DNA of 64,000 bases from DAOUJH01 sp965248955 (GTDB lineage Bacteria; Chloroflexota; Dehalococcoidia; Lucifugimonadales; QGNO01): positions 496,001-560,000 of the forward strand of contig OZ252212.1 in NCBI GenBank assembly GCA_965248955.1. The letters run 5' to 3'. The notes beneath the pieces were generated by a model, which worked only from the letters and a program-made list of their open reading frames with translations, had not been told where the DNA came from and made no database searches. Positions 44,146 through 56,000 of this stretch are shown here, in pieces (positions within the stretch are counted from its first letter, which is position 1; every line of letters begins with the position of its first letter). The translations under genes and the position numbers were made by a program.

Positions 44146-46745
44146 GCCGTAGTTCTCAATCGGGGAGGAGTTCCGCTGCCGCTAAAAGTCAGGTGTACGA
44201 AGTAGAAGGTGTTTGCACCCAGCTGGGCGTTGTCAGGGGCGGTGAACCGCACGAATCCCGGCTCTATGGTGCCTAGGTTGGTCAAGGTGTGCACCGTGCT
44301 GCCCGGATCGGCATTGGTGTTCGGCTCCCGCACCGACACCGTAAGGACCCCACTACCTGGAGCGCTTTGAAAGTGCACGTCGATACTTCCCAAGACGTAG
44401 CCTGTCTCATTCGCGCCCGTCGAGAATTGCTGAGCCTGGTCGCTAGACAAGTCGGCGTCGGCGCCAACACTGGTGTCGGTAGGTTGGCCGATGTTGCTCA
44501 CGAAGGAGGGCACGAGCGGGAGGCGCGTCGTGGCGGTCACGGTGGCTGCCTCGCCGTTGACCGAAGCGTTGACCGCCCGCACTGCCAAGGTATATTCGGT
44601 GCCGTTTTCCAGGCCAGTCACGGTGTACGCGGTGGTGGTGGCGCCGCTGCCGGTGATGTCGGTGAAACTCGTACCGCCGTTGGTGCTGTACTGGTATTTC
44701 GTGATTAGGGTGTTGTTCGGATTGTCCCAGTCAAGCGCAATCTGGCCGGCGCCCACGCCCACAGTGGCCGTGAGGTTCGCCGGAGCGGCTAGTATCGTCG
44801 TGACGGTGACGTCGTTCGAGTTTGCGGTATCGCCGTCCTCGTCCATCGCCCGTATCTGGAAAGTGTAGGTCTGGCCGTTTGTAAGGTTGGAAACGGTGTA
44901 CCCGGTGGTATTGGCCTCGCCGTATGCGCTATCTGGGATCGTGGTCCACTGTCCGAAGCTGCCGTCGGCCTCCTTTTGCCGGTACTTATAGGCCGTGATG
45001 GTGGAGTCGTTGGGGTCGTCCCAGGACAGCGTCACCTCGCCAACGCCCGCCGCGGCAGTCAGATTGGCCGGCGTGGCCGCCGGAGCTTGCTGCGGCTTGG
45101 CGTGTTTGCTCCCAGAGGCAGGGCCGGGACCGCCACTGTCCACCGGTCGAATCAGGAAGGTGTACTCCACATCGTTGTCCAGACCGGTCACCGTGTGGGA
45201 TGTGGTGTCCTTGTCGCTGTTGGAAATGTTGCTCCATGTGGGGATGCTGAACACGTAAGCCGCGCCAGTATCGCTTTCGTCCCCGGGCGCCCCGACTATG
45301 GCCCTACCACCGCCCGCCGCTACGGAATCCCCGAAGTTATCGTCCGCTGCGCCGTCGGGAGCGGTCAGCTTGACCGTCTCGGTGGCATCTACCCAGCCAC
45401 CGCTGGGCTTGGTGAACAGGTAAACCGAACCGGAGTCAGTGCCGTCATCGTCATTCCCGTAGGCCCCAACTACCACATTGTCGCCGTCAACCGATACCGA
45501 CCACCCGAAGTGATCGTCTGCAGCGGCGTCGGAGGCGGTCAACTTGGCGGTCAACGCAGCTTTCGAACTGGTTGACAGGGTTACCCAGGTGCCCCAACCG
45601 CCGCTGGGCTTGGTGAACACGTACACCGAGCCGGAATCGGTGCCGACGTCGTCGTCCCGCCAGGACCCTACCACAACAAAGTCGCCGTCTACCGCTACCC
45701 ACCGACCGAAGCTATCGGCATTCGCGCGGTCGGAGGCGGTGAGCCTGACGGCGCTCCACACGTTGTTAGTCTTGGTAAACACGTAAGCCGCGCCCGAGCC
45801 AGAATCTTCCCCCGGTGACCCTATAACAACGGTGTTGCTGTCCACCGCCACTGAACTGCCGAAAATGGTGTTGGCCCCGGCGTTGGTGCCGGCGCTCCAT
45901 ATGGCCGTGGCCGCCGGGCCCCACACGTTGTTATTCTTGGTGTACAGGTAAGCCTTACCGGCCAAAGCGTCACTGCCGACCATGGCTCCCGGGGCCCCCA
46001 CGACGGCGATGCCGGTGTCCAACGCCACGGAACGTCCGAAAAGGTCATTTCCAAATTGGCCGGTCTTCGTGAACTCGGTGGCCCATGAGCCGGTCACGCT
46101 ATCCCAAGAGGCTATGGTAATCCTGCCGGGATCAGCGTTGTTGTTTTGGTGGTATGACGGGGCCCCAACAATGGCCGTACTGCCGGCCACCGCTACGGAA
46201 CTTCCGAGCCTGCCGCCTGCCTGGGGGTTACTTAACGCCAGGAATTCGTCGTAGTTCCACCCACCAGAACCCCTGCTGAAGGCGTGCCCCCATCCGCCTT
46301 CAGCAATATCGTTGTTCGAGTTGTCCTTAGATGTTTGGAAGGGCGCTCCAACCACTGCCCGGTTATTGTCCACCCCCACGGAATCTCCGAACCTGTCGCC
46401 TGCCCCGATGGCGCCTGTTTCAGTACTGGGAACGACCAGCTTGTCGATTGCCACCTGCAACACTTGGTAGCCCGTGATCGTAGTGTCGTTGGGGTTGTTC
46501 CAGGTTAAGGTCACCTGGCTATCGCCCGCGGTCGCGGTGAACCCGGACGGCGCAACGGCCGCGTTGGCCGGCGCCATAATAACGAGCAGCAGCACACCAA
46601 CGGCGAGGAACAAGCCGATGAATATCAGCCATGGGAACGGTCTTGGATGAGCTGCTCTCAAGGCGTCACCTGACCGGTGCTGTCGCAGGTGATTAGCTGG
46701 CCCGCCAGTCGCCAAAGTCCCCATTAGGTCGAACAGGAATCGCAT
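44133..46745 (-). CDS. Giant FN3/FG-GAP surface protein, N-terminal part of a frameshifted gene
   Basis: An 870-aa frame with the signal peptide of the locus: a long basic lead, then a hydrophobic core (PWLIFIGLFLAVGVLLLVIM) and a likely cut after ANA near residue 62. A split FN3 follows. Its first half (FTATAGDSQVTLTWNNPND) reaches GYQVLQV near residue 92. A seven-unit FG-GAP insert runs to about 500 (units at GDRFG, GGRLG, NDLFG, NTIFG, ADSFG, DDHFG, DDNFG), and the second half resumes at PTWSNIS with TVTGLDNDVEYTF. Two plain FN3 domains come next. The frame ends inside a choice-of-anchor-type jelly-roll domain (SNIGQPTDTS, ETGYVLGSIDVHFQS), broken by a frameshift at 44133. The rest continues in 34696-43977. 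The upstream gene on this strand is its 4930-aa paralogue. Confidence 0.85.
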   Translation of the reverse strand: MRFLFDLMGTLATGGPANHLRQHRSGDALRAAHPRPFPWLIFIGLFLAVGVLLLVIMAPANAAVAPSGFTATAGDSQVTLTWNNPNDTTITGYQVLQVAIDKLVVPSTETGAIGAGDRFGDSVGVDNNRAVVGAPFQTSKDNSNNDIAEGGWGHAFSRGSGGWNYDEFLALSNPQAGGRLGSSVAVAGSTAIVGAPSYHQNNNADPGRITIASWDSVTGSWATEFTKTGQFGNDLFGRSVALDTGIAVVGAPGAMVGSDALAGKAYLYTKNNNVWGPAATAIWSAGTNAGANTIFGSSVAVDSNTVVIGSPGEDSGSGAAYVFTKTNNVWSAVRLTASDRANADSFGRWVAVDGDFVVVGSWRDDDVGTDSGSVYVFTKPSGGWGTWVTLSTSSKAALTAKLTASDAAADDHFGWSVSVDGDNVVVGAYGNDDDGTDSGSVYLFTKPSGGWVDATETVKLTAPDGAADDNFGDSVAAGGGRAIVGAPGDESDTGAAYVFSIPTWSNISNSDKDTTSHTVTGLDNDVEYTFLIRPVDSGGPGPASGSKHAKPQQAPAATPANLTAAAGVGEVTLSWDDPNDSTITAYKYRQKEADGSFGQWTTIPDSAYGEANTTGYTVSNLTNGQTYTFQIRAMDEDGDTANSNDVTVTTILAAPANLTATVGVGAGQIALDWDNPNNTLITKYQYSTNGGTSFTDITGSGATTTAYTVTGLENGTEYTLAVRAVNASVNGEAATVTATTRLPLVPSFVSNIGQPTDTSVGADADLSSDQAQQFSTGANETGYVLGSIDVHFQSAPGSGVLTVSVREPNTNADPGSTVHTLTNLGTIEPGFVRFTAPDNAQLGANTFYFVHLTFSGSGTPPRLRTTASTQ

Positions 46746-47017
46746 CAGTCACCGTTCATCTGCAGGGTATTCATAAGACTGACGGCATTATAACCACCGA
46801 GAAAGGCGGGCGATACCCCTTGATGCTTCCAGCGTCGCTTCTAATCTACACCGCCAAGCTGAACCCAAGTACGAAGGTTCTTGATTTTGTCAAGTCTGGT
46901 GGGCACAAGTACCGTACTGTGAGCTTTCGAGTTGGTCGTGGCGCTATGAGTATCGGCCGCGGGATGTTCCTCAAGTGTCAGTCTTGACTGGGTGGCTGCT
47001 AAGACTTCTTCCCAGTC

Positions 47018-50000
47018 CTATCTCCGGCTACGTAGTACCACAATTATGAGAACAACTCCGGTGACTACCCAAATCACTACCGCGACGATAACCCACCAGG
47101 GAAATCCTTCGTCTCCACCGTCCGCCTCGGACGGCGCTGGCTCCGCTGTGGGTGTGGGTGAGGGCGCAGTTATTGTTGGAGTGGGTGTGGGTGAGGGCAC
47201 AGTTATTGTTGGGGTTGGGGTTGGCTCAGGCGTGGGTGTGTCCGTCGCCGTGGTCGTCGGTGTCGCCACCGGTTCTGGTAGTCCCTGGACCGGGTTGTTC
47301 AAGACGGCCTGTGCCTGCTTGCCAGAACCCTCGCCGTCAGCGTAAGACGCTATGACCCGCAGGTACTTGTCCGCGTCCAGGTCAACAGGGGTATAGGTGG
47401 AGGAAGACGCGCCGGCCATATCTTGCCAGTCCATGCGATCTGAGGACGCGGCCCACTGCCAGGAGATGTCGGACAACGAGCCGTCGAGATCGCTCAGGGA
47501 GGCCGCCACCGGGATCCCGACCTCCGGTTGTTCCAGAGACACCGACACCGTCCCAGCCTCGTCTACGTTGCTGACGTTGATGGTCACTTCAATGAGGTCG
47601 TCGACCGCGGTGTCGTCGTTGCCGTAGGCGCCCCTGCCATCGTGGACGGAGACAACGACTGTGTACCTCGTAGGCCCGGACTCGTAGTCCAGCAGAGTCC
47701 CGGAGCCGACGGTGATCTGACCGGTGGAACCGTCCAGGACAAAGGAAGCAGCGTCGGTTCCTGACAACGAGTAGGTCAGGACATCGCCGTCCGGATCCGT
47801 CGCGGTTATAGCATCTCCCACCAGACTGCCCGGCGGTGTGTTCTCGTCAACAGTCAGTGTGACGTCGCCTTCGAAGGACGGATCTCTTTGGGCGGTCTGC
47901 CGTTCCATGACCGCGTGTGCGGACTTGCCCGGGCCGTGTCCGTCCGTGTAGGAGGCCGTTGCCCGGAGGTAGATGCCCACATCGTCCGCGACCGGGGTGT
48001 AGGAGTCCGAGTTGGCCCCGGAGATGTCGCTCCAATTGGAACCGTCCGAAGACCTCGCCCACTGCCAGGAGATGTCGGACAACGAGCCGTCGAGATCGCT
48101 CAGGGAGGCCGCCACCGGGATCCCGACCTCCGGTTGTTCCAGAGACACCGACACCGTCCCAGCCTCGTCTACGTTGCTGACGTCGATGGTCACTTCAATG
48201 AGGTCGTCGACTGCGGTGTCGTCGTTGCCGTCGGCGCCCCTGCCATCGTGGACGGAGACAACGACTGTGTACCTCGTAGGCCCGGACTCGTAGTCCAGCA
48301 GAGTCCCGGAGCCGACGGTGATCTGACCGGTGGAACCGTCTAGGACAAAGGAAGCAGCGTCGGCTCCTGACAACAGGGAGTAGGTCAGGACATCGCCGTC
48401 CGGATCCGTCGCGGTGATAGCATCTCCCACCAGACTGCCCGGCGGTGCGTTCTCGTCAACAGTCAGTGTGTCGTCGCCTTCGAAGGACGGATCTCTTTGG
48501 GCGGGCGGGCCTTCTTGTACGGGCTCGCCCGGGCCGTGTCCGTTCATATCTAAGGGCGGATCTCTTTGAGCGGTCTGCCGTTCCATTACCACGTGTGCGG
48601 ACTTGCCCGGGCCGTGTCCGTCCGTGTAGGAGACCGTTGCCCGGAGGTAGATGCCCACATCGTCCGCGACCGGGGTGTAGGAGTCCGAGTTGGCCCCGGA
48701 GATGTCGCTCCAATTGGAACCGTCCGAGGACCTCGCCCACTGCCAGGAGATGTCGGACAGCGAGCCGTCGAGATCGCTCAGGGAGACGGCCACCGGGGTC
48801 CCGACCTTCGGTTGTTCCAGAGACACCGACACCGTCCAGGCCTCATCCACGTCGGTTATCGTGATGGTCACATCGACGTCGTCGCTGGCGTTGCGGACGT
48901 CGCTGACCCGAACCGTTACCTCATAGACGGACTGGGTCTCATAGTCCAGCGGGTCCTTCACAATCAACTGGCCGGTGCTGCTGTCAATGCTGAAAGAAGA
49001 GGCGTCGGTCCCTGAGAGCCAGTAGATGAGAGTACCACCTTCCGGATCTGTAGCGGTGACGGCGCTGCCCACATGGATGCCCGGCGACGCGTTCTCGTCA
49101 ACGGTGAACGTGACGCTGTCACTGCCAATAATGAAGTAAGGTGCTCGGTTGGGAGGCGCTATGGGCGTGGCCCGAACGATGTCCGAGGGCGGACCTTCGC
49201 CTGTGTCGTCCATGGCGCGGACCTGGAAGGCGTACTCCACACCGTTCGGCAGGCGTCTGACTACGAGGGAGGTGGTCGTATCTTTGCTGCCGTAAATATC
49301 GGCCCACATCGGGATGTCCGACACGTAGACCGAACCGAATTCATCGTCGTCCTGGGGCGCCCCGACCACGATGCTCTGGCCGTCCAGGGCGACGGAGTTC
49401 CCGAACTCGTCGGACTTCTCTACGACCCCCTCCTCGATGGGTAAGGTGAGCTTGCGCGACTCCGTTCTGTGGTCTTGATTAGGATCGTTGGCCCAGCCGC
49501 TGCTGGGTTTGGTGAAGAGGTAAGCCGCACCGGAACGAGCGCTATCGTCATCGTCAGGATCGATATCGGCGGTGGACGCCCCGACCACGATGGTGCTAGC
49601 CCTCACTGCAACGGAGAACCCGAATTCTTCGGACCCATCGCTGTCCGAAGCGGCGAGCTTGGCCGCTTCGGACCACGCACCAGAGTCCGGAATGAATACG
49701 AATACGTAAGCTGCGTTATTGTTGTGGGCCCCGACCACGACGGTGTCACCGTCCACCGCTACGGAATGCCCAAACTGGTCGTTATCATCGCCGTCGGAAG
49801 CGGTGAGCTTGACGGACTCGGTGGCGTCGGCCCAGCCGCCGCTCTCGGGCTTGGTGAAGACGTATGCCGCACCGGTGTTGTCTTGTTCTTCGGTAACGTC
49901 GTGCTGGTGCGCTCCAACCACGATGGTGTTACCGTGCACCGCAACGGACTGACCGAAATAGTCGAATCCGGCGCCGCCGGATGCGGTGAGCTTGGCCGTC

Positions 50001-53000
50001 TCTACCCTGTGGCTTCCTGAGGCCGGACTGTTGCCCCACGCACCGGTATCCGAATCCCTAGTGAATACATAGGCCGCGCCAGCCTTTCCGTCGTCTCCGC
50101 GGGCCCCGACCACGACCGTATCCCCATCCACCGCTACGGAATACCCGAACCAGTCGTTGGCCGCGCGGTCGTCGGCTATGAGCTTGATCGGCGCCCTCCA
50201 CTCACCGGTGGAGTCCCTGGTGAAGACGTAGGCCGCACCGGAATCTGTGATGGCGTTGCCTCCGGAGTCCGTGCCGTCTTTCTTGTACGCTCCGACCACG
50301 ATCGTATCCCCATCCACCGCTACGGAATACCCGAACCAGTCGTTATCCGCGCCGTCGGAGCCGGCGGTGAGCTCGATTGGATCGCTCCACGCACCGGAGT
50401 TCGGGTTTCTGGTGAAGACGTAGGCCGCACCGGAATCTGTGATGGCGTTGCCTCCGGAGTCCGTGCCGTCGTGCTCGGGAGCACCCACCACAGCAGTGCC
50501 ATCGTCCACTGCTACCGATTCCCCGAACTCTCCGTCCGTCTCGCCGTCCGAGCCGGCGGTAAGTTTGATTTGCTCGGGAGGCCGCAGTACCTGGTAGCCG
50601 GTTAGGGACGAATCGCGGGGGTCATTCCAACTGAGCGTTACCCGCCGGTTTCCCGCTTTGGCGGACAGACCTTCGGTCCTCCCCGGCTTCGCAAGCATGG
50701 GCGTGGCCGCGACGGTTTCGGCAGACGGACGATTGGCGGCGGCGTTCACCGAACGCACCCGGAAGGCGTACTGTTGGTCGTTGGTCAGATTGAGCATCCG
50801 GTAGACGTAGTACTCGTCGTCGTCAGACATGGTCAATTCTTTTGAGACGAAGTCCACCCACTTCGCGGTTGATATGTCCATCGCGTAGGCCGAACCGCGA
50901 CTACCGTCGTCCTGGGGCACGCCTGCTAAGACGGTGTCGTTGGACACTGCAACGGAGTATCCGAGCCGGGGGCTCTGGCCGGGGTCGGGGCCGGCGAGAT
51001 TGAGCGTCTCGCTCCACACTCCAAACTTCCGGGCAAACACATAGGTCGAACCGGTGTCATGAGCGGCGTTGTCACGGTCGTCCAGGTACGCCCCGACGAC
51101 GGCGGTATTGCCGTCCACCGCAACGGAAATACCGAACCCATCGCCCGGGTCGCCATTGGAGGCGGTGAGCTTGGAAGCCTCGCTCCACTTGCCGGAGTTC
51201 GAATCCCTGGTGAAGACGTAGGCCGCACCGGGCCCCAGGTCGACGTCTATATTGTTCTCCTGATACGTGGGCTGGTGCGCTCCGACCACGACGGTATTGC
51301 CGTCGATGGCCACCGAGATTCCGAATTCGTCCTTCGCCGCGCCGTCGGGGGCGGTGAGCCTTGCCGATTCGATTCTGTGATCTTTGCTCGGTTCGTTGGC
51401 CCAGCCGCCGGTGTCGGGCTTGATAAAGACGTAGGCTGCACCGGCGTTGTCATTAATGTCGTGCAGGTGTGCTCCTACCACGACGGTGTCACCGTCTACC
51501 GCCACGGAGATTCCAAGCTCGTCGTTCGCCGCGCCGTCGGAGGCGATGAGCTTGGCCGTCTCCTGCTTGTAGGTCTGATTCTCATCATTTGCCCAGACGC
51601 TGTCGGGTGACTTGGTGAATACGTAAGCCGAACCGGACTGGTTGCCGTTATCGTCGTCCTGATGTGCCCCGATAACGGCGATGTCGCCGTCCAACGCCAC
51701 GGAGATTCCGAACTCGTCGTCCGCCGCGCCGTCGGAAGCGGTGAGCTTGGCCGTCTCCTGCTTGTAGGTCTGATTCTCATCATTTGCCCAGACGCTGTCG
51801 GGTGACTTGGTGAATACGTACGCTGCGCCGTTGCGAGTGTCGTCCTGGCGCGCCCCAACCACGATGGTGTTTCCGTCTATGGCCACGGAGATTCCGAACT
51901 CGTCAATCGCTGCTCCGTCGGAGGCAGTCAGTGTGGCGGCTTGGCTCCATGCATCGTCCGAATCCTTGGTGAAAACATAGGCCACACCGACGTTGGCGTT
52001 CACGTCAACGTTCCGGTGGTAGGCCCCGACGACGGCGGTGTTGCCATCTATCGCTACCGAATACCCGAACTCGTCGTTGGCCGCGCGGTCGTCGGCGGTC
52101 AGCGTGCTTATAGGGATCTGCAATAGCTCGTACTTGTCCGGCCGATCCGTGATCACGGACGGCACACCCCATTGAACCGTCGCCTGGGTGTCGCCGGCGG
52201 TAGCGCTGAACCCACTGGGTCTCGGTGGCTCCCCGACGATCGTCACGCTGCCGGAGACGGAAGAGAGGCCCGGGAGCGTGCGGCTGTTGACGGCCCGGAC
52301 GGCAAACGTACGCGTGCCCACCATCAGACCGGAGACGGTGTACGAGACGGTGCCGGAATCGCTCCCAGTGATGTCGCTCCAACTGGAGCCGCCATTATCC
52401 GTATACTGATAGCCGGTGACGGTCAGACGCGCCGGAGCCGTGTTCCACGTTAACTCCACCTGGCCGACGCCGGTCTGCTCGGCATTGAAGTTTGTCGGCC
52501 GAGCTGGGCGGGAGCCAGCCGCTGACGGGGTGGCGCTTTCCGGGCCGACAGCAGTGCTTCCTATGGTCACGTTCACGGCCCGGACCCGGAAGGTATAGGG
52601 GATGTCGTTGGCCAAGCCGGTAACAATGTGGGACTCGGTCTCATCGGTGCTACCGGGGATGTCGGTCCAATCGTCGCCGAAGTCGTCCTCCCCCGTTTTT
52701 TGCTGGTACTGGTAGCCGGTGAAAATTGGCGGTGGGTCGCCGGTAGGGGCCTCCCAAGTAAGCTTTACCTGCTCGTCGCCTGGTTCGGCTTCGAGACTGG
52801 TGGGCGGCGCGGGGGCGGCCACCATTGTCACGTCGCGAGGAAAGGAAGAAGCGCCGTCTCCGTAGCTGTTGGTGGCGCGGACGGCGAAGGTGTAAGTGGT
52901 GTCCGCGTTCAGGCTGGAGACAGTGTACGAGAGGGTGGTGGAACCGCTCCCGGTGATGTCGCTCCAACTGGAACCGCCGTTATCCGTGTACTGATAGCCG

Positions 53001-56000
53001 GTGATGTTCAGGGGATCGGCAACCTCTCCCCACTCCAAACGCACCTCGCCTGCGCCGGTCTGCACAGCGGAGAAGTTCCTGGGCTTCAGGGGGGACGATC
53101 CCGGCGTCGCCGTATCCGCGGACGCCTGGGCAGGCAGGCCAGCGCCGTCGTAGTTCACCGCGCGGACCGCGAAGGTGTGCTCCACGTCGTTGGTCAGGCT
53201 GGTCACCAGGTGGGATGTGGTCTCTCCCGTGCTCCCGGTAATGGGGGCCCACACCTGGAAGTCATAAACGTAGGCGGCCCCCTGATCGTTGGAGTCTTGC
53301 CAGTCTGCACCCACCAGAATCGTGTCCTCGTCTATCGCTACGGACCATCCGAACTCGTCGTCCGCGCTGTCGCCAGGACCAGGAATCTTGGCAGCCTCAG
53401 AACTGTCTACCCACCCTGCGTTGGGCTTGGTGAACACGTAGGCCGAGCCCTCCTTATCCGCGTCGTCGTCGATATTGTTCAGATGAGCGCCAACTACGAC
53501 GGTGTCGCCGTCCACCGATACCGAACGCCCGAGCTTATCGCCGCCGCTGCCGTCGGAGGCGATGAGCTGGGCCGTCTCGGTCCCTGGGCTGTTGGCCCAG
53601 CCGGTATCAGGCTCGCTGAACACGTAGGCCGAGCCCTTATTGCTGTCGTCCCCGTAGGCCCCGACCACGATGGTCTTGCCGTCAATGGCTACTGAACGCC
53701 CGAAACCGTCGCCATCGACTCGGAAGTAGGCGGCTAGCTTGGCAGCCTCAATACCTGGGCTGTTGACCCAGCCGGTGGCGGGCTCAATGAACACGAAAGT
53801 CGAACCCTTACCGCTATCGTCTCCGCTGGCTCCAACCACGACGGTGTCACCGTCCACAGCTACCGACCTGCCGAAACTGCTGCTCCCGCTGCCACTGAGC
53901 TTGAGCGTCTCAGTTGTGTGGTCTTCACCAGAATCGTTGGCCCAGCCGGTGGCGGGCTTGGTGAAGATGTAGGCTGCATTATTGTTGTGGGCCCCGACCA
54001 CAATGGTGTCACCGTCCACAGCTACCGAAATCCCGAACTCGTCGTTCGCCGTGCCGTCGGAGGCTAGGAACTTTGCCGTTTCTGTTATGTGGTCGTTATT
54101 TCCATCTCCATCTTCATCTTTATCGTTGGCCCAGCCGCCGCTCTCGGTGAAGACGTACACCGCACCTTTACTGCCCGAGTGGTCGGGAGCGCCAACCACT
54201 ATCGTGTCGCCATTCGAAGTGTCTTCATGCACCGCCACAGATAATCCGAATCTATACTCATCCGTATCCTGTGTACCCGGATCGCTGGCTCTGAGCCTGG
54301 CCACCTGGTTCCACGTGCCTGATGAGTCCCTGGTGAACACGAAGGCGGCGCCGGAATCATCGGGGCTGTCCTCCCCAGGCATCCCGACCACGGCGGTGTC
54401 GCCGTCGATCGCTACGGCATACCCGAACTCATCGTTAGCCTCCCGGGTGTCGGCGGTCAGGATGGCGTTCTCGGCATGGTGCCACAGCTGGTAGCTGTTT
54501 ATGGGCGGCGAGCTCTCGCCGGGGAGGTCCCAGCTCAGCCTCACCTGGGTATCGCCGGGCGCAGCGGAGAGCCCCGTCGGCTTTGCTGGCCTCGGCTTTA
54601 GCGGTGTGGCCCTGACCTCCGAGGGCGGACCGGCGCCGGCCCCTTCCACCTTGTCCACCGCGTCCACCGCGCGCACCCGAAGGCTGTACTCGACCCGGTT
54701 GGTCAGACTGGTGATGGTGTGGGACGTGGTCGTCGCGTCGCTATTGGCAATGTCGGTCCAACCCGGGACTGTCCACAGGTAGACGGCGCCTGAATCGGGC
54801 CCGCTGATGTTGGACTTGTCCGCTCCGGCGATGACGGTATTGCCTACCACCGCAACGGAATGTCCCAACCAGTCGCCCTTTCCGCGGGAGGGGCCGGTGA
54901 GCTTGGCCGTATGGCTCCACTTGCCGGAGTTAGAATCCTGGGTGAAGACGTAAGCCGAGCCGGAATTGTCGCCATTGTCGTCGTCCAGGTATGCCCCAAC
55001 CACGATGGTGTCACCGTCATCGTCCACGGCCACGGAAATCCCGAACTCGTCTCCTCTCGCAGCGTCGAAGGCGATGAGCTTGGCGGTCAATCCGGCCTTG
55101 CCTCCGTCATCCAGGGAGGCCCAGTCTTTCCAGTCTATCGAGCCGTCGTCGTTCGCGTCGCTGTCGGGCTTGGTGAAGACGTAGGCCGCACCTGCGTTCG
55201 CCCCATCGGTGCCCACGCCGACGTCGTGCTTGTACGCTCCGACCACGACGGTGTCGCCGTACACCGCTACGGAGATTCCGAAATCGTCGTTCGCCGCGCC
55301 GTCGGAAGCGGTGAGCTTGGCGGTCTCCGTGGCGGTGGCCCAGCCGCCGGAGGGCGCTTCGAAGACATAGACCGCTCCAGCATTTGAGATGGTGTTGGCG
55401 TCGTGCAGGTGCGCCCCGACCACGATGGTGTCGCCGTCGACCGCCACGGAAATCCCGAACTCGTCGTCCGCTGCGGCGTCGGAAGCCGTTAGCTTGGCGG
55501 TCTCAGTGGCGGTGGCCCAGCCGGCCGCGGGCTTAGTGAAGACGTAGGCCGAACCGGAATTGTCGCCGTTGGTGGCGTCGTCATCTTGGTGTGCTCCCAC
55601 TACGATAGTGTTGCCGTGCACCGCCACGGAAATCCCGAACTCGTCGTTCGCCGCGGCGTCGGAAGCCGTTAGCTTGGCCTTCTGGCCCCAGACACCGGAG
55701 TCCCTGGTGAACACGAAGGCGGCGCCGGAATCATCGGGGCTGTCCTCCCCAGGCATCCCGACCACGGCGGTGTCGCCGTCTATCGCTACGGCATACCCGA
55801 ACTCGTCGTTCGCTGCGGCGTCGGAAGCGGTGAGCTTAGCCACCCAGCTCCACGGATCGGTAGGCGAGCTCCTGGTGAAGACGTGGGCCGAACCGGAATT
55901 GTCGCCGTTGGTGGCGTCGTCGTCCTGGTAGGCCCCGACAACGGCGGTGTCGCCGTCTACCGCCACGGAGATTCCGAACCCGTCGCCCCGCACCACCGGG

